NCBI GenBank assembly: GCA_030760725.1
Contig: JASWHV010000003.1
Coordinates: forward strand, 59,472,517-59,536,516
Length of the DNA: 64,000 nt
Direction of reading: 5' to 3'
From: Neostapfia colusana
Lineage: Eukaryota > Streptophyta > Magnoliopsida > Poales > Poaceae
This document shows, one piece after another, positions 43,437 through 54,600 of the stretch (position 1 is the stretch's first letter; each line of letters begins with the position of its first letter). The notes under the pieces were generated by a model. The model was not told where the DNA came from, searched no databases, and worked only from the letters and a program-made list of their open reading frames with translations. The position numbers and the translations under genes were made by a program.

Positions 43437-46400
43437 TTGGGTTACGCGTGGTCCGAGCCTTCTCACCAATAATCTCTACCGGATACTCAGCATACATTAA
43501 ATCCGGTTGTAACTCGCCAATGTCTTCGGTGGGAACAGTAGCCGTATACTTCAGACATTTCCGGAGTTGTGAAACATGTAAAACGTCATGAACTCCAGCG
43601 AGAGATGCCGGTAGTTCCAGTCGATACGCCACTGGTCTGCACTTCTCGGTGATGGCATAGGGTCCAATAAATCGGGGAGCGAGTTTCCCCTTCACGGCGA
43701 ATCGGTGCACGCCTTTCATCGTAGACACAGGAGGTACACGTGTTCCCCAACGTCTAAGTGCAGCGGCCTAGGCCTCTTATCAGCGTAACTTTTCTGTCGG
43801 GATTGGGCGGCCTTCAAGTTTGCTTGAATCATCTGAACGCGCTCTTCGGCGTCGTTCACTAAATCAATCCGGAACGCAATCCTTTCACCGGACTCACACT
43901 AGTTGAATGGGGTGTGGCATTTGTAACCGTAGAGAGTCTCATATGGTGCCATCTTGATACTCACATGATAGCCATTATTGTATGAGAATTCCGCCAACGG
44001 TATATGATCATCCCAATTTCTACCATGGTGGATGGCACACGCTCTCAACATGTCTTCTAACACTTGATTCACCCTTTCAGTTTGCCCATCTGTCTGAGGG
44101 TGATAAGTGGAGCTTCTAATCAGTTTGGTACCCAATGCAGCGTGCAGCTGCTCCCAGAAACGAGCCACAAACAGTGCCCCTTGATCTGAGATTGTGGTCT
44201 TGGGTAGCCCATGCAAGCATAAGATTCTTGCAATGTACAACTCCGCATACCTGCTGGCATGGCAATGTGTATGCACGGGAACGAAATGAGCTGACTTGGT
44301 TAACCGGTCAACGATTACCCAAATGGAATCATGCTTGTTAAAAGTCATGGGTAATCCCACAATGAAATCCATGCTCATATCTTCCCACTTCCGTGCTGGA
44401 ATTTTCAGGGGTTGCAACAGCCCTGATTTCCTCATGTGATCCGACTTCACTCATTTACACATATCACACTCGCATACGTATTTTGCATCTTCCCGCTTCA
44501 TCCGTGTCCACCAAAATTTACTCTTCAAATCTTGGTACATTTTGTTGCTGCCCGGATGAATGTAGAACTTAGACAAGTGAGATTCATCAAGGATCTTCCT
44601 TCTCAGCTCCATATTCCGGGGTACGACTATGCGATCATTGAACCATAGCGTCCCCTCATCATCCTTCCGGAAACATTTGATATCCCCGCTGTCTATCTGT
44701 CTCCGGAGATGTGCCATGCCCTTGTCAACCTTTTGAACTGCAATAATATCCTCCCTACTGGTAGGGATGAGAGCAAGGTTGTAGAGTGATCCATATGGAA
44801 CCAAGTATAAACTCGGCTCTTCCTCTTCCATCGGTGTAGTGGTGAGGTTATGGACATGTGATTTTCGACTCAGCGCGTCAAAAACCACATTCGCCTTGCC
44901 GGGGTGGTAATGAATCTCAATTTCATAGTCTTTGATTAATTCTAACCACCTCCTTTGCCTCATATTCAGCTCCTTCTGGGTGAAGATATATTTTAAGCTC
45001 TTGTGGTCGGTGTAAAGATGCACCAAGTTCCCCAGGAGATAGTGCCTCCACATTTTTAGCGCCAAAACCACAGCAGCAAGCTCAAGATCATGAGTCGGAT
45101 AGTGCTGCTCGTGGTTTTGCAGTTGGCGTGAGCCATACGCGACCACACATCCTCCTTTCATCAACACGCAGCCAAGCCCGATACAGGACGCATCACAATA
45201 TACGTCAAAAGGCTTGGTCGTGTCCGGTTGGGCTAAGACCGGGGCTGTTGTGAGATGCTTCACCAATGCTTGGAACGCTCCTTCACATGCTGAGTTCCAA
45301 ACATATTTCGTCCCCTTTTTCAATAATTCAGTCATCGGCTTAGCAAGCTTGGAGAAGCTCGGGATGAACCTCCGGCAATATCCTGCTAAACCGAGGAAGC
45401 TTCTGACTTCATGGACAGAAGTGGGGGCTTTCCATTTCAGCACTTGTTCAATTTTTCCTGGGTCAACCGCAATGCCTTCCACTGAGATGATATGTCCCAA
45501 AAATGGCACTTGGTTGATCTAAAACTCACATTTGCTGAACTTGGCATAGAGTTTATGGTCCCGCAATCGTTGAGGGATGATTCACAAGTGTTCGGCGTGT
45601 TCTTCTTCTGACTTGGAGTAAACCAAGATTTCATCAATGAACACCACCACGAACTTGTCCAACTCCGGCATGAATACCGAGTTCATGAGGTATATGAAAT
45701 ATGCCGGGGCGTTGGTGAGACCAAAGGACATGACGAGATATTCATATAGTCCATATCTCATGGAGAATGCCGTCTTTGGGATATCCTTCACCCGGATCTT
45801 TATTTGATGATACCCGGAGCGAAGGTCCATCTTTAAAAACACACTTGCACCCACAAGTTGATCAAACAGGATGTCAATGCGGGGCAGTGGATATCTTTTC
45901 TTGATGGTGACGGTGTTGAGCGGTCGGTAATCCACACATAACCTCCAGATTTCATCCTTCTTCTTGACGAACAGCGCCGGGCATCCCCAAGGCGAGGAAC
46001 TCAGCCTAATGAAACCCTTGCTCAACAAGTCATTGAGCTGTTCCTTCAATTCAGCCAGCTCATTTGGAGCCATCTTATACGGTCTCCGTGATATTGGTGT
46101 AGTCCCGGGTGCAAGTTCAATCTTGAACTTCACATCCCGTTCAGATGGCATGCCCGGAAGATCATTCGGGAATACTTCGGGGTATTCTCGGACTACGGGG
46201 ATGTCCTCTAACTTGGTAACTCCAGTATGATATGTGGCTGAAACTTCCGGGACGGGGTTATCTAATAAAATAGAATGCGGACGGTGGAATGGAGAATTCA
46301 AATGAACCGTCCGTGATAGAGTTTCCAGGATAGCTCCATGGTAGCGTAACCATGACATTCCTAAGATTGCATCAATCTTCTTCCCCGTAAGGATAATCAA

Positions 46401-46884
46401 CGTAGTGGGATATATCTTCCTACCTAATCACAGTGGTGCTTTTGGAATCATCATATTCGCTGAAATCTTCCCTCCCGGTGAGCAAATCATATATGAGTAA
46501 TCAGTTGGAAAGACTTGCAGTTGATGCTTAGCCACATAGGATGCACTTATGAAACCGTGGGTTGCACCAGAATCAAATAAAATGATGACTGCTCGATCGT
46601 TTGAGAGTGAATGTTCCCGCCAGCACGTTCTCTCCTTCCAGGGCGTCCTCATTGTAGATGTAACAAATGCCCCCGGTTCGCTGACCTCCCTTCTTCACCG
46701 GTGGTCGACCTCGAGCACCGCCCTGATATTAGGCTTGCCCACTGCTTTGCTTCCCCTGTGGGCAGTCCTTCGAGAAATGACCCGCCTGGCCACACGTATA
46801 GCATGTGTAGCGAGGCGGTCCTCCTCTGACCGGCGTACGAAATCCCGGGACGCGTTGTGGTGGTGGAAATGACCGGGGTACCAT
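43437..46884 (-). pseudogene. gag-pol: Element D gag 3' part and pol, broken
   Basis: From 46884 leftward: zinc knuckle CYTCGQAGHFSKDC, protease DSGATHG, RT, RNase H, integrase (DFIVGLP, SDQGALF, TERVNQ), GPY module, and a chromodomain cut after EKARTTRN where leader sequence takes over. The RT active site reads FIDE instead of FIDD. Stops interrupt at about 45520 (TAG in place of the Trp codon of FWI-QVPF), 44450 and 43900. The closest relative is B2. The 5' part of gag is at 59560-60311, separated by element E. Confidence 0.88.
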
Positions 46885-46889
46885 CTGCT
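46885..46889 (+). repeat. Target-site duplication CTGCT of element E, left copy
   Basis: CTGCT here and at 59555-59559 exactly flanks element E; five bases is the usual Ty3/gypsy length. The host sequence is D gag. Confidence 0.95.
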
Positions 46890-47275
46890 TGTAACACCCC
46901 AAAACCTGTTAAGAGGGGAATTTAAAAATTTTTGGACGTATTGCATGTGGTGCAGAAATTCAAATTCAAATTGGAATTCAAATTCAACTCAAAATAGAAA
47001 AGAAAAAGAAAAAGAAAAAACAAACCCCCCGGCCAGTGGGCTGAAACCCACCAGCCGGCCCACCTCACCCCCGCGCCAGCCCGCAGCCGCGCGCCCCATT
47101 TTCTTCTCACTGACACACGGGGCCCGCCGTCTTCTTCCTCCTCGCGCGCGCGCTCGGCCGAGCCCGGGACTTCTCTCCCCCGAATCGAAACCACCCCTGA
47201 TACCCCCGTATCCCAGCTGAATTTCGGTTCTGGACGACTCCAGCTCGATCCCAACCAAACGCCGCCCTTCCCCGG

Positions 47276-47285
47276 CTATATAAAC
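47276..47285 (+). promoter_or_regulatory. TATA box of the E LTR
   Basis: CTATATAAAC lies in GC-rich surroundings and is conserved at 36201-36210 and 56521-56530 in the other two copies. Transcription should start about 30 bases downstream. Confidence 0.8.
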
Positions 47286-48845
47286 ACCGACATCGTCCCG
47301 ATTTTCACCCGCGATTGGCTGTTTTTCCTCCCGGTGAGAACCGAAGCTCCGATCACCGTTTTCTCTCGATCTTTGCTCGGGTTCTCTGATCTAACGCGCC
47401 GATCGTGTTCCACCGCCTCCGGGTAATCACGCAGGTGCAGAAAACTTGGTGGTTTGCGCTTCAAACACAGCTCCGACGAGCATCGCCGTGAATTCACCTC
47501 GGACCTCGTCGCCGACCGCCTTCCAGGACCTCCGAGCTCAAGAAAAACCCCGAGGTGAGATCCCCGACCTCCCCTCTACCGATCTATGCCATGAAATCCC
47601 AGTTTTAGGAAGAATAGACGAAGATCTGAAGTTTTTCGGTGAGATCGCCGCCTCCCGCCGCCGCGCGCCGCCGGGCCGCGCCGTCCTCGCTCGGTCAGAG
47701 CGACGTGGCCGCTTGTGCGCCGTCTATTTTAAATCGCACGGTAGAATTGAAATCCCCGCGTACCGGTTTGACGTTATAATCTGAGCCGTCTATTTTAAAT
47801 CAGACGGTCCACGTCAGCCCCGCGTTATAAAGACCGGGATTCTTACGCGCTACCCCCAGGGGATCTCGGTACGAGCTAGCCCCGGAAACTTCTGATCTAG
47901 CCCCTGGAACTTCAGAAATTCATGTAAATTCAATTAAAAATCAGTTTTAGCCCCTGGACTTAATAAAAATTAGCAAAACCCCTCTGTTATGCATAGTTAG
48001 GCCCCTTGAAATTCTTAAAATAATATAATAGACCCTGTAGTGGGGTGAGTTTACCTTTTTAACCCTATGTGATATTAAATTTAGGAATTTGAATATGTGA
48101 TTAGTATTTAAAATTTGAAAGATGGGACAAACACATTGTAAATTCAAATTTAAACTTTCCTAGCACTTGGAAAACTTTGGAGTAAGTTAAAAATAGATTT
48201 TAAGCTGAAATGAATCTGTCTAATAGATTGTTCACATTTATTAGTTATAGGGACACATTTTTAGGCTAGGAAATAGTTCTGAAAATTGATAAAATAAATT
48301 TAAATTAGTTCACATCAGAGGAGAAGTTCAAAAATATATTATTTAATATTTTAGATCAGAACCTATTCTGTTTAGATGAGGTGTCTTACTATTTTTCATA
48401 ATAAAGTTCACATTTAGGCATAGGAAATAAATCTGAAAATATAGCAAGCTAGGTATGAATAACTAGAAAATGATAAATGAAGTTTCCAAAATCCAAAGAA
48501 TTCAGTTTAGGATTGGTAGAAGGTCTGAAAACCCATTTGGAGTAGGAAATTACCTTCCATGCATACTTGGTAGCTAAGATGTGTATCAATTGAATATCAG
48601 GAATTTGTTCAAATTGGAAATTCATATATAGTGTGCAAACATAAATCTGAATACAAAAGTTAGAAATCATATGCACATGTTTAAAAATGCATGTAAGCCC
48701 AAAATCAACACACATAGAGTAACCACAACACATAGAAATGTGAATGACTTTCATAAATGTGAATGTGTGGTTTGTATGAAGTGAAAGTGTGAACTATGTC
48801 TTATGGATTGTTGTTTTCTTCTGCTATGTGTGTTTGCATGAATAG

Positions 48846-50067
48846 AACCTGCCCCAAAGCAAGTTCTTCCCTTCCAAGAACAAGACTTTCCATTCCCAGA
48901 ACAGCAGGAAGAAGGCAAGTGTCCTTGACCACTTTGATCCTATACTAGGATGTGTGGATAGAATTATTTGCATTGTCAATTGAAATATGAAACCCATGCT
49001 AGGAAGTTTCCCTAGAATTGCATTACCTTGTTTCCTTGTAGCTTGGGTTGGGATTTATTTTATCGTGTCATTTGTTATCATGCTTATGCATAGCCATGCT
49101 TAGAATGGGAAAATTGGGATATGAGATCTTCAATTTATTTACCTTACTCTTGAATGAGATATTATGAGTTATGTAGAGGTAGGGATCGAGGCAAGTTGGA
49201 TGTTTTGGTTGGTGCTGGGTGCACGAGACTCGGGTTTGTGTTTAGTACTTGCCTGGATCCTATGGACCGGTTCATGGAGCATGTAAAATGGCTTTACCGT
49301 GCCATCCACATGCTGAGATGGGGCAGCTTGGCCAATTAATTAGGTGTATCCCTGGCGTAGTATGGGTGTGTCGGATGGTGCGGGGAGTAGGTGTCAGCTG
49401 GACTACCATATGAACCGCAAGGCTCAAGAGGGGGCCACTGCAGCGGGGTTGGAGCCTCTTGTATGCTGTTAGGGGTGAAACCTCACCGGGCCCACGCTCG
49501 TCGGGAATCCCTTTGTAAAGGCTTCGTAGTGATCTCCTGGCCTTACACCTAGGAAGTGTGAATGTGGTTCGTGACCACTGGCGTAATGGAGGTTCTATTA
49601 GTCCACCCAGCAACGGGGGATGAAATCACTACATGTGGGTACAGTGGTGCAAACTCTGCAGAGTCAAAACTGTCATGACAGCCGTGCTCACGGTCAAGAG
49701 CGGCTTGGACTTATTCATGATTAGAGGATGATGACTTTGGAAGTTGTGGATGTTAAGCGGGGAGCTTAACATTGGAAATGATGGTATGGTTATTTGATTA
49801 TGATGATGGGATGGGAGATTGGGACCATTTCACCTATGTAGTAATGTAGGTGCTCAATAAGCTAAGGTAATAGGTATTAATTGCGTAGTGCTTTAACCAT
49901 TAGTCCAACCTCTCCTTGTTCTAGCCATGCATGACATAACTTTCCCACACTTGCTGAGTACCAACGGTACTCAGCCTTGCATATTTGTTGGTTTATATTG
50001 CTGCTCAGGTCAAGAGAATGATGTGGTGTTTAATGATCAAGACTTTGGACCCGAAGAAGGTTTCTAG
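48846..50067 (+). CDS. LTR-internal spliced acidic ORF, exons 2 and 3 (E 5' LTR)
   Basis: Exon 2 is 48846-48914 and exon 3 is 50009-50067. Splice sites (AATAG acceptor, GAAG|GCAAGT donor, GCTCAG acceptor), lengths and phase are as in the solo LTR. Exon 3 reads QENDVVFNDQDFGPEEGF. The open frame is kept in all three copies of this LTR. The start is unresolved and the function unknown. Confidence 0.48.
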
Positions 50068-50233
50068 GTTCATGGAGTCCCCCGGGCAACGCCTGTGACA
50101 GAACCCACAAGAATAATATTCCGCTGCTATTTTATTTACATGTTATGAACTTATTATCGTTCATCGAGACAAATGCTATGTAAGACTTATTCGACACCTG
50201 GCTTGTAATAAATGATGCTTCACTATTTGTCAT

Positions 50234-50303
50234 CACATGTATGAGAAAATGATCCTGGCATACATGTGATATTCACCCGGTTGTTCTTCGGAGAAACCGG
50301 GTG
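50234..50303 (+). other. Two tandem stem-loops at the end of U5
   Basis: CACATGTATG/CATACATGTG (50234-50268) and CACCCGGTT/AACCGGGTG (50274-50303) are perfect 10- and 9-base stems, ending five bases before the LTR end and nine before the primer site. Base changes in the 3' LTR and solo copies keep pairing by wobble. Confidence 0.65.
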
Positions 50304-50312
50304 TGACAGAAG

Positions 50313-50324
50313 TGGTATCAGAGC
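50313..50324 (+). other. Primer binding site of E
   Basis: TGGTATCAGAGC, complementary to initiator Met tRNA, lies four bases after the LTR end. Confidence 0.93.
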
Positions 50325-50527
50325 CAAGGTTGCCCGTAGGAACGTGGACCTAGGTAGAAATGGACGTATTTAAGGACCCTATTTTCTTAAAAACTATTTT
50401 TCAAAGGTGTGGGTTGAAAAGTGTTATTTAATGGGGTCACTTTATTCATCTTACCCTAACTTTTATTCAAAATAGGATTTTTGTTTAAAATCTTATCTAA
50501 CTTAATTTGAAATGCTTTATGTTTTAG

Positions 50528-51297
50528 ATGGTTCGCATTATCCGCACCGCCCGCAAGTCCACCGGAGGGAGAGTTCCCGGTGTTGCCCTTGCCCTGAGAG
50601 AGGAGAACCGTCCGGTGACGTATCTCAACTACGGATTGGCAGTAGGAGGCTTGTTGCGCCGTCTTCGACGTATGCTCCAAGCCGCCGGTAATACGGGCAA
50701 GCTAATCATACACATAGCTCCACCAGGACCATCCGTGAGAAGCGGGAAGAATGGAGTTCAGAGATGAGGATTATCCACGAAAATCAGCTGCTCAAGATCC
50801 ACCGCTCTCCAGCTTGTCGAGCGACACAGGTCGATGCGGAGAAGGATGTCACCTAGGAGGCAATCACCTGTCAGAGTCACATCTATCGTCGTCACCTGGA
50901 CAGGACTGAGTACATGTATGTCCTCCAGCACGAGAGTGGTACAACGGAGTACAAGTACCCACCAGTGCAGCAGGGGGCTTCCCATGAGCACATGGACTTG
51001 TGCTTGGAGGATGCTGCTATGCTCAGCACTCGACTGCAGGAGTGTCAGCAGGAGCTTCAGGATGTCCGTGACACCCTGAAGGAGACTGAGGTGTTGCTTC
51101 GAGCCAGCTTGAGGGCGAGAGAAAGAGGAGATGGGAACGAACTGTGTGTCACCGTGAATGACACATGGACTCCTGACTCCCCAGATCGCCGGGCGATCAG
51201 GCGTTGTCGCACTTCTCCACCCGCAGCCTCCCCACCCAAAGCAGAGTCAAAAGGCAGCCGCAATAATGAGGAAGATCCCGAGGAGCCAGCTCAGTGA
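50528..51297 (+). pseudogene. ORF0 of element E with a histone H3-like N-terminus, frameshifted
   Basis: The ATG at 50528 follows TGTTTTAG. The first frame (to 50767) begins with 16 residues matching the H3 tail at R2, T6-G13 and P16, then PGVALALREENR, which loosely recalls the H3 PGTVALREIRR segment. After a frameshift near 50700-50730 a second frame runs to TGA at 51295, with one stop (TAG near 50859). That part has a predicted coiled coil (around DAAMLSTRLQECQQELQDV) and an acidic, proline-rich C-terminus. Position, coiled coil and acidic tail parallel element A ORF0, although the N-terminal sequence differs. Whether the H3 likeness is functional is inference. 51298-51618, before gag, has no gene. 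Confidence 0.65.
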
Positions 51298-51618
51298 TAC
51301 GAGTAGTGTAGAGTCCTTCCCCATAGTTCAGCAGGTTATCGAGTAGGCGAGTCAATACCTTAGTTAATAGTGTGTTAATGTGTGGTGTGTGACGTGAGTT
51401 GTGGAAGCCATGAGCAATTGTCCACAACCTCGTCTTCAGGTTGTTTTGCTTTGATGTGTGAACCCCTATGAAATTAATAGTGCATTTATTTTTGCGTGAG
51501 ACATGAACCCTCAGAAAAATATAAATACAACAAGGCCTCAACATTACAAAGTGTAAACAAGTAAAATTGGTAAGATAAGACGTAATGCTTTAAATTGACA
51601 TTTGGTTGATCATGATAG

Positions 51619-54600
51619 ATGGCCGGAAGAGGAAAGGGTCGTGGTACCAACCCCGCCAACAACAACGATGAGGTCGGCAACCCTCATCTTTCTAGAGGCC
51701 AAGATAGGGGTGGTCGCCGTGAAGGAGTTGATCCCATCCACCAAATGCTTGAGAATCAAAATCAGCTCATCCAGAACCTGACTCAAGTGGTGGCCAACTT
51801 GCACCAAGCTCCACCTCCACAAGCTGCACCACGCCAACCAAGGTTGAGTGAGTTTCTGGGAACTCAACCTCCAAAGTTTGCAAGTGCTGCTGAACCCCTG
51901 GAGGCAGATGACTGGCTAAAGACCATTGAGAGCAAGATGAGGATCATACAATGCCAAGGGTATGAGAGGGTGCTGTTTGCCTCTCACCAATTGCATGGAC
52001 CTGCTGCTGATTGGTGGACCGCTTACGTGGCCGCCCATCATGACCCTGAGAACATCACTTGGGAAGAGTTCAAGCATAGCTTCCGCAACCATTACATCCC
52101 AAGGGGTGAACTTAAAAACAAGAGAAAGGAGTTCTTAGGACTGCAGTAAGGAAACATGACGGTGAGGGAATACCTTACTAAATTCACCCAACTATCCCGT
52201 TATGCACCATGGGACATAGAGACTGATGAGCAGAAACAGGATTGCTCCGTGGAAGGACTTACAGCAGAAATGCAGTGTGCAATGTCCTCCAACGAGTATG
52301 AAAGTTTCCAAAAGATGGTGGACAGAGCATTTGTTGTGGAAAGGAAGCTGAAGGACTTGGAAAATGAAAACAAGAGGAAGGCCGGATGGTCACACCAAGC
52401 CTCGGGTAGCAACACCCGCCCACGTCTGATGCAGCAACCCGCAGGGCAGACGAGCCATGCTGCGGTACCCTACTCCGCACCGAGAGGGTACACCCCGAAG
52501 TTCAGGCCCCCGTCAGCACCAACACAGCCACAACGTCAGTTTGTACAGCAGCCTCGCCCCGCATATCCACCTCGACCAGCAATACAAGGACCCCCAAACC
52601 AACCCCAAGACAACAAAGGCCAGGCACCTAAGGTTGGGGTGCAATGCTTTAACTATGGTGAAGTGGGGCACTACGCTCATAAGTGCCCAAAGAAGAAGCC
52701 CGTGCAGTCGCAACAGCAGAATGTGATGCGAGGACGGGTGAACCACGTGACCATGGAGGAAGCGCAAGAGGCACCTGACGTGGTAGTTGGTAAGTTTCCT
52801 GCCAATTTACACGTTGCAACCCTGTTGTTTGATTCTGGTGCTACCCACTCGTTCATTGCTCAAGGGTTTGTTAAGAAGCATGATCTAGCAACCACACAAA
52901 TGAGCCATATGCTAGCAGTAAACTCTCCAGGGGGAGAAATAAGGACAAGACAAGTGTGTCCCAAGGTGAGTCTAGACATTAATGGGGTAGTATTTACTGC
53001 CAACCTCATAGTGATAGATTCACAAGGAATACATATTATTTTGGGTATGGATTGGTTGACCAAACATAAAGGAATCATCCATTGTTCGACAAGAACGGTG
53101 GAACTAACTCACCCTAGTGGCACAAGAGTAAAGTTCATAACAATACAAGAGCCTAGGAGGGACATTAAATTAAATCAAGTTGAGGTGAAAGTGGAGGAGA
53201 TCAGGATCATTAGGGAATATCCAGATGTTTTTCCAGAGGAGTTGCCAGGTATGCCTCCTGATCGCGAAGTGGAATTCGCAATTGAGCTAGTGCCTGGAAC
53301 AGCTCCAATATACAAGAGACCTTATCGGATGGACTCCAAGAAGCTGGGAGAACTCAAGGATCATTTGAGAGAATTGACGGAGAAGGGGTATATTCGTCCT
53401 AGTTCCTCACCATGGGGAGCTCCAGTGATATTTGTGCCCAAGAAGGACGGAACCCAAAGGTTATGCGTGGACTACCGTGCGTTGAATGAGGTAACCATCA
53501 AGAATAAGTACCCCTTACCCCGGATTGAAGACTTGTTCGATCAGTTGAGGGGTGCTTGTGTGTTCTCGAAAATTGATCTCAGGTCAGGATACCACCAACT
53601 TAAGATAAGGCAAACTGATATTCCCAAGACAGCTTTCGTATCTCGGTACGGACTGTATGAACACACCGTCATGCCTTTCAGGCTAACTAATGCCCCGGCT
53701 TACTTCATGTACCTCATGAACAAGGTATTCATGGAATATCTGGATAAATTTGTGGTGGTTTTCATAGATGACATTCTCGTCTTCTCCAAAGATGAAGAAG
53801 AACACGAGAAACATCTAAGGTTGGTGTTGCAGAAGCTGAGAGAACACCAACTATATGCCAAGTTAAGCAAGTGTGAGTTTTGGCTGAAGAGAGTTCCCTT
53901 CTTAGGACATATAATCTCGGAGGGAAGAATCTCCGTAGATCCCGCCAAGATCGAGGATGTACAGAAGTGGAAGACCCCTGAGAATGTCGGGGAAGTTCGA
54001 AGCTTCTTGGGATTGGCTGGATACTATCGACGGTTTATTGAGGGATTCTCCAAGATCTCGAGACCCCTCACCAAACTGTTGGAGAAGTGAATCACATTTA
54101 CATGGACGCCGCAGTGCGAGACGAGTTTTCAGGAGCTAAAGAAAAGATTGACAACAACCCCAGTGCTAGTTATGCCAGATATGCAGAAGAAGTGGTGTAC
54201 TGCGATGCCTTTGGAAACGGGTTGGGATGCGTTCTCATGCAAGAAGGGCATGTCATGGCTTATGCATCCCGGCAGCTCCAGAAACACGAGAAGAACTATC
54301 CTACACATGACTTAGAACTAGCCGCAGTGGTACACGCGTTGAAAATTTGGCGGCACTACTTGATGGGGAAGAGGACAGAGATATATACGGATCATAAGAG
54401 CTTAAAGTACATTTTCACACAGCCAGATCTCAACCTCAGACAAAGAAGATGGTTAGAGCTAATTAACGACTTTGATGTGGGAATCAACTATCATCCTGGG
54501 AAAGCGAATGTCGTGGCGGATGCTCTAAGCCAGAAAGTGCAGGTCAATAGGTTGAGCTTGAAAGACATGCCTACGGAATTGAAGGACGATGTTATAAGAC

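Larger units (their letters stand above)
46890..50308 (+). repeat. 5' LTR of element E
   Basis: It runs from TGTAACACC to GTGTGACA. It has the TATA box at 47276, donor-like CCGAG|GTGAGA at 47554, LTR ORF exons, AATAAA at 50207-50212 and two terminal stem-loops. If the TATA box and this poly(A) signal are used, R would be about 2.9 kb and U5 only about 80-100 bases. 47900-48840 is AT-rich with no gene. Confidence 0.95.

Noticed and set aside
43252..43728. 158-codon minus-strand frame as a novel gene
   Set aside because: It is a chimera of the pol tail and leader DNA created by rearrangement.
50528..50590. A host histone H3 gene
   Set aside because: Only the tail matches clearly; the histone-fold core is absent and the frame sits between the retroelement leader and gag. 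It is mimicry or capture, not a histone gene.
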